From Dactylosporangium sucinum (GTDB taxonomy: Bacteria > Actinomycetota > Actinomycetes > Mycobacteriales > Micromonosporaceae), in assembly GCF_014647515.1 (NCBI RefSeq), contig NZ_BMPI01000002.1, positions 235,484 to 299,483 on the forward strand: a stretch of DNA of 64,000 nt, given 5' to 3'. Numbering within the stretch: the first letter of the stretch is position 1; every line of letters begins with the position of its first letter. This document shows positions 32,659 through 40,947 of this stretch, one piece after another. The notes beneath the pieces were generated by a model. That model worked only from the letters and a program-made list of their open reading frames with translations. It searched no databases and was not told the origin of the DNA. The position numbers and the translations under genes are program-made.

Positions 32659-33519
32659 TCAGCTGCGCCGGACGGTGATCGCGAAGTCCGCATGGCGGAA
32701 CGGGTTCGGCAGGCCGTGCCGGGCCGCCAGCGCCGGGTCGTCGACCGGGGCGAACGGGCGGATCAGGCTCTCCTTCACGCCGAACACGGCGTCGGAGTCG
32801 AGGTACGGCGAACCCTCCACGAACAGATGGGTGGTCAGCCTGCGTACCCCGGGCGCGGTGACCTCGACGTGGATGTGCGCGGCGCGGTACGGGTGGCGGG
32901 CGGTCGCGGCGAGCAGCCGGCCGACGGGGCCGTCGGTGGGGATCGGGTAGTACCGGGGCACGATCGAGCGGAACCAGAACCGGCCGTCGCCGTCGGCGGT
33001 GAAGCGGCCACGCAGGTTGCCGGACGGCACCTCGGCCGGGCGCTGGACGTCGTAGAAGCCGTCGGCGTCGGCCTGCCAGACGTCGATGCTCGCACCGGCG
33101 ACGGGCGCGCCGGCAGCGTCCACGACCCGGCCGGTCACCAGGCACGGCTCCCCCGCGCCGACCTCGTCGATCGTGTCGCCCAGGGCCCGCTCCGGCGACG
33201 TCACCAGGTGGAACGGGCCCTCGACGGTCGACTCGGTGAGGCCGCCGACGGCGCGGTTGGCGAGCGTCTCGACCAGCATCGACACGCCGAGCACGTCCGA
33301 GAGCAGGATGAACTCCTGCCGGGTGGCGTCGCACGCGAGGCCGGTCTCGGTGAGGAACCGGATGCCGGCCGCCCACTCCTCGGGCGTCAGGCCCACCTCC
33401 TTGACGACGGCGTGGGCGTGCCTGACCAGCGCGGTGATGATCTCGCGGAGGCGGGCGTCGGGGGTACCGCCGAAACTCGCCGCGACGACATCGGCCGATC
33501 CTTGCTCGTCGAACATCAT
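32659..33519 (-). CDS. Intradiol ring-cleavage dioxygenase (hydroxyquinol/catechol 1,2-dioxygenase type)
   Basis: 286 residues. N-terminal helical dimerisation part (LREIITALVRHAHAVVKEVG, TRQEFILLSDVLGVSMLVE), then the Fe(III) core with the expected ligands: Tyr in DGFYDVQ, Tyr in VPRYYPIPTDG, and two His in HPYRAAHIHVEV. It opens catechol-type rings between the two hydroxyls. Length and the N-terminal part suggest the hydroxyquinol 1,2-dioxygenase branch. Last gene of the run that starts at the TetR gene 37512. Confidence 0.92.
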   Translation of the reverse strand: MMFDEQGSADVVAASFGGTPDARLREIITALVRHAHAVVKEVGLTPEEWAAGIRFLTETGLACDATRQEFILLSDVLGVSMLVETLANRAVGGLTESTVEGPFHLVTSPERALGDTIDEVGAGEPCLVTGRVVDAAGAPVAGASIDVWQADADGFYDVQRPAEVPSGNLRGRFTADGDGRFWFRSIVPRYYPIPTDGPVGRLLAATARHPYRAAHIHVEVTAPGVRRLTTHLFVEGSPYLDSDAVFGVKESLIRPFAPVDDPALAARHGLPNPFRHADFAITVRRS

Positions 33520-33565
33520 GGACGCATCACAGCCCCGCGGGGACGGACGTGTCCAGAGGGCGGGC

Positions 33566-34522
33566 TCAGACCACGGCCAGCGGCGGGTGGATCGCCGACG
33601 GCTCCAGCGTCGCCTCGGCCACCACAGCGTCGCCGAGCCCGCACACGACCTGGAGGCGGCCGCCGGGCAGCCGGGTCAGCGAGCCGGGGAACACGACGTC
33701 CTCCAGCCAGTCGAACTTGGCCGGCGCCGGCGGGAAGCTCGACCGGGTGGCGACGACCACCGGGTCGGTCGCGGTCAGGCGCTGCGGGTCGATCGTCCAC
33801 CACGCCGCGCAGTACCGCTGCGTCGACCCCTCCTGCCCGACCGCGACGTGGCCGAGCGCGCCGACCGTGCCGTCGCCGAGGTCGTGCAGCTCGTTGACCC
33901 CGAGCTTGGTCCCGGGGTGGACCTGGTCGGTGAAGACGTGCGCGGCGGTGACGAGCTGCGGGGTGATGTTCTCGTACGAGTCGGTGACGGCGACGCTGAT
34001 CCGGCCGATGCCGGCCCGGCCGCCCTGCGGCCGCCCGCACACGACCACGTCGGCGTCGCGCTGCAGCAGCCGGATGTCCTTCATCCCGGCCACCTCCAGG
34101 AACGGCGCGGCCGGGTCGAGGCCGGCGACCCCGTCGGCGGCGTAGAACCGGGTGACGGCCCGCGGCGGCTCCGCCCCGTGGTCGAGCGTGACCACGCCGA
34201 AGACCAGCCGCCGCCGGCCGGCCCGGTCGCGCATCCAGGCGGCGAAGGGGTCCTCGGCCGCGGCGAACACGGGGGCGTCGGCGGCCGGCGTCCAGCCGTC
34301 GCCGGCCGGCTCGAAGAACCGGACCTCCGGGTCCCACGACGCGGCGTCACGCCAGTAGCTGCCGGGCGACTCGACCCGGACGGCGAGCAGGGTCCGGTCC
34401 CCGTCGGCGATGCGGCAGGGGTTGTACGCCAGCTTCCCGTCGAGCCCGGGCAGCCGCACGAGCCGGGTCTCGGGCCGGTCGGGCCGCCGCTCGAAGGCGG
34501 CCACGAGCTCGTCGTAACGCAT
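33566..34522 (-). CDS. DUF1861 / GH130-like beta-propeller protein
   Basis: 318 residues from ATG 34522. Repeating beta motifs of a five-bladed propeller are visible (LAYNPCRIADGDRTLLAVRVE, RRRLVFGVVTLD, DIRLLQRDADVVVCGRP, FPGSLTRLPGGRLQVVCGLGDA). This matches DUF1861, related to mannoside phosphorylases of GH130. Its place between a TPP enzyme and a dioxygenase is odd for a sugar enzyme. Function uncertain. Confidence 0.7.
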   Translation of the reverse strand: MRYDELVAAFERRPDRPETRLVRLPGLDGKLAYNPCRIADGDRTLLAVRVESPGSYWRDAASWDPEVRFFEPAGDGWTPAADAPVFAAAEDPFAAWMRDRAGRRRLVFGVVTLDHGAEPPRAVTRFYAADGVAGLDPAAPFLEVAGMKDIRLLQRDADVVVCGRPQGGRAGIGRISVAVTDSYENITPQLVTAAHVFTDQVHPGTKLGVNELHDLGDGTVGALGHVAVGQEGSTQRYCAAWWTIDPQRLTATDPVVVATRSSFPPAPAKFDWLEDVVFPGSLTRLPGGRLQVVCGLGDAVVAEATLEPSAIHPPLAVV

Positions 34523-34583
34523 GCCACCAGCGTGCCGGACAGTCCGGCCGGCCGCCGCCCGATCACCCCGCAACACACCCCGG

Positions 34584-36194
34584 TCAGTGACCTCGGAAGG
34601 CCTCCTCCAGCCACCAGGCGCCCCGCTCCGACGTGACCTTGGCGTCGACCACGAGCGGGCGCGAGCGGTCGCCGGCCAGCCATGCGGCGACCGGGTCGAG
34701 GTCGGCGCGGGTGCGGACGGTGACGCCGGAGCAGCCGTAGCCGCGGGCGATCGCCGCGAGGTCGCGGTCCGGGAGGCGGACCAGGTCGAGCGGGTGGCCG
34801 TCCGGGCCGAAGTGGTGCACCTCGGCGCCGTAGGCGGCGTCGTCGTAGACCACGACGAGCAGCGGCGCGCCCAGCGTCGCGGCCGTGGCCAGCTCGGCCG
34901 CCGACATCAGGAACCCGCCGTCGCCGAGCGCGGCCACGGTGAGCCGGTCGGGCCGCGCCACCGCGGCGCCGAGCGCGCTCGCCAGGCCCAGGCCGACCGA
35001 CTGGAACGCCTGGGTGAACAGGAACCCGGCCCGGTCCGGCACGGACAGGAACATCGACGGGTAGCCCATGAAGTTGCCGGAGTCGATGACCACCGTGCGC
35101 TGCGCGGGCAGCAGGTCGTCGAGGGCGATGCTGAGCGTGCGCGGGTCGATCCGGCCGGGGTCGCCGTCGTCGGTGTAGGCGACCGACCGCCAGGCGCCCT
35201 CGGCGGCGATCCGCTCCCGCAGGGCCGGTCCGCGCCAGCCCGGCGTCTCGTCGGTGACCGCGAGGCAGTCCCGGGCCACGGTCGCCACGTCGCCGGCCAG
35301 GGCCACGTCGACCGGGCGGTGCACGCCGAGCGCGGCCGGGTCGGTGTCGACCTGGGCGACGACGGCGCCGTCGCCGATGAGCCGGCCGTGCCGGGTCGTC
35401 CACATGTTCAGCGTGCTGCCGAACGCGACCACCAGGTCGGCGCCGCCGATGAGCTCGGCCGCGAGCGGGGTGGCGAACCCGCCGGAGACGTCGAGGCTCC
35501 ACGGCTCCCCGGCGAACAGGCCCTTCGCCGCCGCCGAGGTCGCCAGCAGCGCGCCGCAGCGGTCGGCGAGGGCGACGAGCGCCTCCCGGGCGCCGTGGCT
35601 GCGGGTCGCGCCGCGGCCGGCGATGAACACCGGCCGGCGGGCCGCGCGCAGGGCTCCGGCCAGCGGCGCCACATCCACCGCGGCCGGTGGGAACGGCGGC
35701 GCGGGCGGCACCGAGGCCCCGCCGGGTGCCTCCGCCGCCTGCACGTCGAGCGGCAGCGCCACCACGACCGTGCGCTCCTGGCGGAAGGCGCCCAGGACGT
35801 CGGCCGCCGCGTGCTCGGCCCGCACCCGGACGAACCCGGCGCCGACCGCCGCGGCCAGGCCGGGCAGGTCGACGTGGAAGTTCGAGCGGGGGTTCGTCGC
35901 CTCGGGCGCGAGCACGACGAGCGGCGTGCGGCTCTTGGCCGCCTCGGCGAGGCCGGTGAACGCGTTGGTGACGCCCGGGCCCTGGTGCACGGTGAGCACC
36001 GCGGTCCGGCCCGTGGTCCGGGCCCAGCCGTCGGCCATGCTGGCGGCGCCGCCCTCGTGCACGGCCGGCACGAACCGGCCGCCGGCCGCGACGAAGGCGT
36101 TGGCGAGGTGGAAGTTGCCGGAGCCGATCAGCCCGAAGGCGTGGTCGGCCCCGCAGGCCACCAGGACGCGGGCGACCGCCTCGGCGACGTTCAC
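34584..36194 (-). CDS. Thiamine-diphosphate-dependent enzyme (acetolactate synthase/decarboxylase superfamily)
   Basis: 536 residues from GTG 36194, whose GTGA overlaps the cyclase stop. Three-domain layout: N-terminal PYR domain with the catalytic glutamate in AVHEGGAASMADGWA; central domain; C-terminal PP domain with GDGGFLMSAAELATAATLGAPLLVVVYDDAAYG, the thiamine diphosphate/Mg motif (NN replaced by DD). The family decarboxylates or joins 2-keto acids. It could act on an aromatic or branched 2-keto acid in this cluster; the substrate is not visible. Confidence 0.88.
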   Translation of the reverse strand: MNVAEAVARVLVACGADHAFGLIGSGNFHLANAFVAAGGRFVPAVHEGGAASMADGWARTTGRTAVLTVHQGPGVTNAFTGLAEAAKSRTPLVVLAPEATNPRSNFHVDLPGLAAAVGAGFVRVRAEHAAADVLGAFRQERTVVVALPLDVQAAEAPGGASVPPAPPFPPAAVDVAPLAGALRAARRPVFIAGRGATRSHGAREALVALADRCGALLATSAAAKGLFAGEPWSLDVSGGFATPLAAELIGGADLVVAFGSTLNMWTTRHGRLIGDGAVVAQVDTDPAALGVHRPVDVALAGDVATVARDCLAVTDETPGWRGPALRERIAAEGAWRSVAYTDDGDPGRIDPRTLSIALDDLLPAQRTVVIDSGNFMGYPSMFLSVPDRAGFLFTQAFQSVGLGLASALGAAVARPDRLTVAALGDGGFLMSAAELATAATLGAPLLVVVYDDAAYGAEVHHFGPDGHPLDLVRLPDRDLAAIARGYGCSGVTVRTRADLDPVAAWLAGDRSRPLVVDAKVTSERGAWWLEEAFRGH

Positions 36195-36952
36195 CTCTCG
36201 ACGAGGGCCAGCACCCGGCAGGGGCTGCCGGAGCCGCTGACGATCGGCAGCGGGCCGGCGATGATGACGGCGCCGGTCGCCGGCAGCTGCGCGACGTTCT
36301 GCAGCTGGGTCAGTCCGTACTTGTCGTTGCCGAGCAGGTGCGCGTGGCACGGGAACGGCGGGTCGAACGAGTGCGCCGCCCCGGCGTCGGTCCCGACGGT
36401 CTCCACGCCGACGCCCTGCACCGGCGCCTCCTCGGCGATCCACCTGGCGCACTCGACGGAGATGCCGGGGGTGCGGCCGCCGTTGGCGTAGGCGGCGTCG
36501 TCGGCGCTGCGGGCATCCCAGCCCGTGCGGTACAGCAGCCAGCCACCCGCGGGGAGCGGGCCGTTGGCCGCCTCCCACGCCTTGATGTGGTCGACCTCGA
36601 GCAGGAAGTCGGGGTCGGCGGCCGCCTCGGCCGTGCAGTCGAGGACCGCGGCCGGCGCGACGAGCCGCTTGACCGGCACCTGCGAGACGTCCGCGCCGTC
36701 CTTCCCGGTGACCCAGTGGATCGGGGCGTCGAAGTGCGTGCCGGTGTGCTCGCCGGTGGTGAAGTTGTTCCAGTACCAGGCCGGGCCGCGATCGTCGTAG
36801 CGGCTGATCTCGTCGAGCGAGAACCGCCACGTCTGCCCGAACGGCTCCGGGAGGGTGAGGATCGGCGTGGCGGGCGACAGGGGTGCGGTCAGGTCGACGA
36901 CCTCGACCGCCCCGGAGGACAGCGCCTTGACGAGGTCGGACAGCACAGTCAT
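36191..36952 (-). CDS. Cyclase-family metal hydrolase (kynurenine-formamidase-like fold)
   Basis: 253 residues. The cyclase signature HTGTHFDAPIHW supplies metal-binding His/Asp residues; PFPCHAHLLGNDKYGLTQL contains the later His/Asn positions. Members include arylformamidases, isatin hydrolases and polyketide-related cyclases. ATGA overlap with the TetR gene and GTGA overlap with the TPP enzyme show strict co-translation of the three. Confidence 0.87.
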   Translation of the reverse strand: MTVLSDLVKALSSGAVEVVDLTAPLSPATPILTLPEPFGQTWRFSLDEISRYDDRGPAWYWNNFTTGEHTGTHFDAPIHWVTGKDGADVSQVPVKRLVAPAAVLDCTAEAAADPDFLLEVDHIKAWEAANGPLPAGGWLLYRTGWDARSADDAAYANGGRTPGISVECARWIAEEAPVQGVGVETVGTDAGAAHSFDPPFPCHAHLLGNDKYGLTQLQNVAQLPATGAVIIAGPLPIVSGSGSPCRVLALVER

Positions 36953-37512
36953 GCGGCGACCGTAGATCCGCCGCCATCCGGGGTCAATGCGCCGTCCGGG
37001 GTGAAAACGCCGTCGAGGAGCAGCGCGATCGAGCGCTCGGCGTGCTCGTCGGTCACGTCGGCCACCATGGTGAACAGCAGCATGAGGTCGCCCGGGACGA
37101 GGTCGGGACGGACCCGGCCGCCGGCCTGGGCGCGGCGCAGCGGGCCGGCCAGCGCCGCGCTGACCCGCCGCAGGTACCGCTCCCGCGTGCCCTGGTCGAA
37201 CCGGCGCACCAGCGCGACGAGCGGCCGCATCGCCACCTGCGTGCGCAGCACCTCGCCGAGCAGGTGCCGGAAGTCGCCGGTGACCGCGCGTTCGAGCCGG
37301 TCGAGCTGGTGGGCGACGACCGCGTCGGCGAGCGCCGAGCGGTCCGGGAAGTGCCGGTAGAGGGTGGCCAGCCCGACCCCGGCCCGCCGGGCGATCGCCG
37401 GCATGGGGATGCTGTCCGGCCGGGCCGTCATGAGCTCGCTCGCGGCCTCGACGATCGCCGCGCGGTTGCGCTGCGCGTCGCGACGCTGCGGCGTCGGGGC
37501 TCCGTACAGCAC
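36949..37512 (-). CDS. TetR-family regulator
   Basis: 187 residues. HTH at about 18-62 (IVEAASELMTARPDSIPMPAIARRAGVGLATLYRHFPDRSAL). Heads the operon cyclase, TPP enzyme, propeller, dioxygenase; divergent from the secreted hydrolase at 37611. The palindrome at 37524-37537 lies just upstream, so it probably represses both directions. Confidence 0.9.
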   Translation of the reverse strand: MLYGAPTPQRRDAQRNRAAIVEAASELMTARPDSIPMPAIARRAGVGLATLYRHFPDRSALADAVVAHQLDRLERAVTGDFRHLLGEVLRTQVAMRPLVALVRRFDQGTRERYLRRVSAALAGPLRRAQAGGRVRPDLVPGDLMLLFTMVADVTDEHAERSIALLLDGVFTPDGALTPDGGGSTVAA

Positions 37513-37523
37513 GACCCAGCATG

Positions 37524-37537
37524 TTACCGACTGGTAA
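37524..37537. promoter_or_regulatory. TetR operator candidate TTACC-GACT-GGTAA
   Basis: Perfect 5-bp arms in the 98-bp gap between the divergent TetR and hydrolase genes, 12 bp from the TetR start. The region just beyond (37538-37565) is unusually AT-rich and may hold the promoters. Confidence 0.65.
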
Positions 37538-37610
37538 TGATAATGTCACGAACTTCAAATTCTCGGTACCCGCTCCTACGCTGCCGCCACCCGCCACGAG
37601 GAGGTACCGC

Positions 37611-39164
37611 ATGCGTCTCCGCCTGCTCGCCGTGCTCGTCGTCGCCGTGCTGGCCGGCCTCACCGGACCCGCGCTGCCGGCGAGCGCGGCCGCCACCACC
37701 CCCGTCCGGTTCGTCGACATCCAGGGCGACGGCGTCACGCTCAAGGCCAACGTCGTCGCGCCGGCCGCCACCGGCCGCTACCCCGCGATCGTGTTCCCGT
37801 CCAGCTGGGGGCTCAACGACCTGGAGTACCTCGCCCAGGCCACCGCCTTCGCCCAGCGCGGCTACGTCGTCGTCTCCTACACGCCGCGCGGCTGGTGGGC
37901 CTCCGGCGGCGAGATCGACACGGCCGGGCCGCGCGACCTCGCCGACCTGTCCCGCGTGATCGACTGGACGATCGCGAACACCGCCACCGACCCGGCGCGC
38001 ATCGGGGCGGCCGGCGTCTCGTACGGCGCCGGAATCAGCCTGCTCGGCGCGGCCGCCGACCGCCGCATCCGCGCGGTCGCCATGATGAGCGGCTGGACCG
38101 ACCTGGTCTACTCGCTCTACGGCGACAACACCCGCCACCAGCAGTCGGCCGGGCTGCTCGGGCTGGCCGCCGACCTGCTCGGCAACCCGGGCACGGACCT
38201 GTCGGGCAAGCTCGGCGACTTCACCGCCAACCGCAACGTCAACGAGGTCAAGGCCTGGGCCCGGGTGCGCTCCCCGGCCACCTACCTCGACGCGATCAAC
38301 GCCAACCGCCCCGCGGTGCTCATCGCCAACGCGTGGGGCGACTCGTTCTTCCCGCCGAACCAGCTCGTCGACCTCTTCGGCCGGCTCACCACCCCGAAGC
38401 GGCTGGAGCTGCGCCCCGGCGACCACGCGATCGCCGAGCTCACCGGCATCATCGGGCTGGACAACGCGGTGTGGACCAGCGTCCGGCGCTGGTTCGACCA
38501 GTACCTCGGCGGCGTCGACACCGGCATCGCGGCCGAGCCGGCGGTCCAGCTCACCCCGCTCAACGCCGCCGCCGAGGGGTACCCCGCGTGGCCGTCGGTC
38601 GGCAGCCGGCGGTACGGACTGGGCCAGATCCGCTGGTGGGACGGCACCGGCCTGCTCGGGGGCGCGCCCAGCACCGGCTGGAGCAAGACCCTGCCCGGCG
38701 ACCTCGACACCGTCGCCGGCGGCGGGGTCGTGCTGCTCACCAACGGGGTCGGCGCGTTCACCGGGCAGCAGCCGCAGATCTGGCTGCCGGCGGTGGACCG
38801 GCTGCGGGCCGGCGTCTGGGCGGCGGAGCGGCCGTCGAGCGCGCTGCGGATCCGCGGGATCCCCTCGGTACACCTGAAGCTCACCGGGACCGCGGCACAG
38901 GGCACGCTGGTCGCGTACCTCTACGACCTCGACCTGCTCGGCAACGCCAAGCTCATCACGCACGCCCCGGTGAGCTGGCTCGGGACGGCCGGTGGCAGCC
39001 GGTCGGTGGACGTGGCGCTCTCGGCCACGGCCTACGACCTGCCGGCGGGACACTCGCTGACGCTCGTCGTCGACACGACGGATCCGCTGTACTACGACGC
39101 GAACGCGCCGGGCAGCACCGTCACCGTCGCCGGCGGGTCCTATGTGGACGTCCCGGTGCGGTGA
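37611..39164 (+). CDS. Secreted alpha/beta-hydrolase (peptidase S15/CocE-like)
   Basis: 517 residues with a GAGGAGG ribosome-binding site. Signal peptide 1-27 (ends PASAAA). Hydrolase core about 33-300: FPSSWGLNDLEYLAQATAFAQRGYVVVSYTPRG, nucleophile elbow GVSYGAG, Asp in NAWGDSFFPPN, His in RPGDHAIAEL. Residues about 330-517 form the jelly-roll domain typical of X-prolyl dipeptidyl peptidase/cocaine esterase relatives. It would release an acyl or peptide group outside the cell. Shares its control region with the TetR-led operon. Confidence 0.88.
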   Translation: MRLRLLAVLVVAVLAGLTGPALPASAAATTPVRFVDIQGDGVTLKANVVAPAATGRYPAIVFPSSWGLNDLEYLAQATAFAQRGYVVVSYTPRGWWASGGEIDTAGPRDLADLSRVIDWTIANTATDPARIGAAGVSYGAGISLLGAAADRRIRAVAMMSGWTDLVYSLYGDNTRHQQSAGLLGLAADLLGNPGTDLSGKLGDFTANRNVNEVKAWARVRSPATYLDAINANRPAVLIANAWGDSFFPPNQLVDLFGRLTTPKRLELRPGDHAIAELTGIIGLDNAVWTSVRRWFDQYLGGVDTGIAAEPAVQLTPLNAAAEGYPAWPSVGSRRYGLGQIRWWDGTGLLGGAPSTGWSKTLPGDLDTVAGGGVVLLTNGVGAFTGQQPQIWLPAVDRLRAGVWAAERPSSALRIRGIPSVHLKLTGTAAQGTLVAYLYDLDLLGNAKLITHAPVSWLGTAGGSRSVDVALSATAYDLPAGHSLTLVVDTTDPLYYDANAPGSTVTVAGGSYVDVPVR

Positions 39165-39179
39165 CGTTCCGGCGGCGCG

Positions 39180-39310
39180 TCAGCCGCGCCAACGCGCCGC
39201 CACCACCGCCTCGCGCAGCGTCTCGTGGAACGTCCGGCCGGGTCGTCGCCGAGCGCGAGATACCAGGACACGGAGCGGCCGCCGTCCCACCGCTTATTTC
39301 CTCGGTCCTC
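39180..39310 (-). pseudogene. C-terminal gene remnant with a frameshift
   Basis: On the minus strand the stretch reads RWDGGRSVSWYLALGDDPAGR in one frame and then FHETLREAVVAARWRG plus stop (TGA at 39182-39180) in another, with codon use like real genes here. A one-base change near 39230 would join them. No start or upstream part is present. Origin unknown. Confidence 0.35.
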
Positions 39311-39350
39311 CACGGTGCGTCGTCACGGAGCGGACACCGCAACCGACCGC

Positions 39351-40244
39351 TCACCGACCTCCCGGGAAGTCGCCGGCCCGGCCCAGCAGCGCCGGCAGGG
39401 TGATGCCGAGCTCGCGTTCGACGATCGCGGCCGCCGTCACGACGCCGTCCAGGTCCAGGCCGGAGGCGACGCCCGAGCGGCGCAGGCCGTAGGCGAGGTC
39501 CTCGGTCGCGATGTTGCCGGTCGCCGCCGGGGCGAACGGGCAGCCGCCGATGCCGCCGGCGCTGCTGTCGAGGGCCGCGGCGCCGCGCTCGACGGCCCGC
39601 AGCGCGTTGGCGTACCCGGTGTTGCGCGTGTTGTGGAAGTGGAAGCGCAGCGGAAGGCCGGTCACCGCGCGGACCGCGTCGACGAGCCGGTCCACGTCGG
39701 CCGGCACGCCGACGCCGATCGTGTCGGCCAGGGCGATCTCGCCGGCGCCCGCGTCGGCGCACTGCCGGGCCAGCTCGGCGACCGCGTCCGCGCCGACCTC
39801 GCCCTCGAACGGGCAGCCGAAGCTCGCCCCGATCGTCGCGGTGACCCGCCGGCCGTTCGCGTGCGCGCCGGCGCTGATCGCGGCGAACGAGCGCACCGCC
39901 TCGGCGACCGACATGCCCTGGTTGCGCCGGCTGAACGTCTCGGTGGCCACGACCACGGCGTTGACCTCGTCGACCCCGGCGGCGAGCGCCCGCTCCAGCC
40001 CGCGCGCGTTGACGACCAGCCCGATGTAGCTGACCCCGGGGACGCGGGGCACCCCGTCCATGACCGCCTCGGCGTCGGCCATCTGCGGCACCCGCTGCGG
40101 GTGGACGAAGCTGGTCGCCTCGATCCGCCGCGCACCGGCCGCGACGAGCGCCCCAATGTATGCAATCTTCGCGGCCGTGCTCACGAGGGTCCGCTCGTTC
40201 TGCAGGCCGTCACGCGGGCCAACCTCAACGATCTCAACCGACAT
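39351..40244 (-). CDS. HMG-CoA-lyase-family protein
   Basis: 297 residues, a TIM-barrel aldolase: VEVGPRDGLQNE (metal and substrate Arg/Asp), ALADTIGVG, HFHNTRNTGYAN (metal His pair), and the cysteine loop GGIGGCPFAPAATGN. It cleaves 3-hydroxy-3-methylglutaryl-CoA or a close relative to acetyl-CoA and a keto acid. Divergent from the GntR/CoA-transferase operon, which very likely supplies the CoA ester. Confidence 0.92.
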   Translation of the reverse strand: MSVEIVEVGPRDGLQNERTLVSTAAKIAYIGALVAAGARRIEATSFVHPQRVPQMADAEAVMDGVPRVPGVSYIGLVVNARGLERALAAGVDEVNAVVVATETFSRRNQGMSVAEAVRSFAAISAGAHANGRRVTATIGASFGCPFEGEVGADAVAELARQCADAGAGEIALADTIGVGVPADVDRLVDAVRAVTGLPLRFHFHNTRNTGYANALRAVERGAAALDSSAGGIGGCPFAPAATGNIATEDLAYGLRRSGVASGLDLDGVVTAAAIVERELGITLPALLGRAGDFPGGR

Positions 40245-40289
40245 GGGCCTGTTCTAGCACTCTTGCCCTCGCGCCGCCCATCGGCTAGA

Positions 40290-40297
40290 TGTATACA
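40290..40297. promoter_or_regulatory. GntR (FadR-type) operator TGTATACA
   Basis: Palindrome 3 bp before the GntR start, of the form NTGTATACAN typical for FCD-type GntR regulators. A similar TGTATGCA lies at 40157-40164 inside the divergent lyase gene and may be a second, weaker site. Confidence 0.65.
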
Positions 40298-40299
40298 AC

Positions 40300-40947
40300 A
40301 TGACGGCGGCCAGCGACCGCGCGGTGGAGCAGCTGCGCGAGCGGATCCTCGGCGGGGAGTACGCACCCGGGGAGCGGCTCGGCGAGGTCGACCTCGCCGA
40401 GAAGCTCGGCGTGAGCCGGACCCCGGTCCGCGAGGCGCTGCGCCGGCTCTCGGCCGAGGGGCTCGTCGAGCTCGCCACCAACAAGGGCGCCCGAGTGGCC
40501 GAGTACCCGCGGGAGGACCTCGACCACATCTTCGAGATCCGCGCGCGCGTCGAGGGGCTGGCCGCCCGGGCCGCCGCCACGACCGCCTCGGCCGCGGACA
40601 TCGACCGGCTCGATACCATCGCGACCGAGCTCAAGGAGCACTCCGAGGCCGGACGGTTGACGGAGGTGTACCGCCTCAACGCCGAGTACCACGCGACGCT
40701 GAACGGGCTCGCCGGCAGCCCGGTGGTCGCCGCCACGGTCGCCCAGCTCGTCCACGCCTCGGTCCTGGTGCGCACCCTGCACGCGTTCGACGAGACGGCG
40801 CGCCGCCGCAGCGTCAACCATCACCTGGAGATCGTCGCCGCCCTGCGCGCCCGCGACGGCGACTGGGCCGAGGCCGTCATGCGCGCGCACCTGCTGTCGG
40901 CGCGGGCCTCGCTGCTGGGCCCACGGAACACGGAGGAGACCGCATGA
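40300..40947 (+). CDS. GntR-family regulator with FCD domain
   Basis: 215 residues. Winged HTH at 5-70 (VEQLRERILGGEYAPGERLGEVDLAEKLGVSRTPVREAL), then FCD ligand domain with its metal His pattern (LNAEYHATLNGLAG; VNHHLEIVAALRARD; MRAHLL). Probably regulates itself, the CoA-transferase and the divergent lyase. Its stop overlaps the next start (ATGA). Confidence 0.92.
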   Translation: MTAASDRAVEQLRERILGGEYAPGERLGEVDLAEKLGVSRTPVREALRRLSAEGLVELATNKGARVAEYPREDLDHIFEIRARVEGLAARAAATTASAADIDRLDTIATELKEHSEAGRLTEVYRLNAEYHATLNGLAGSPVVAATVAQLVHASVLVRTLHAFDETARRRSVNHHLEIVAALRARDGDWAEAVMRAHLLSARASLLGPRNTEETA

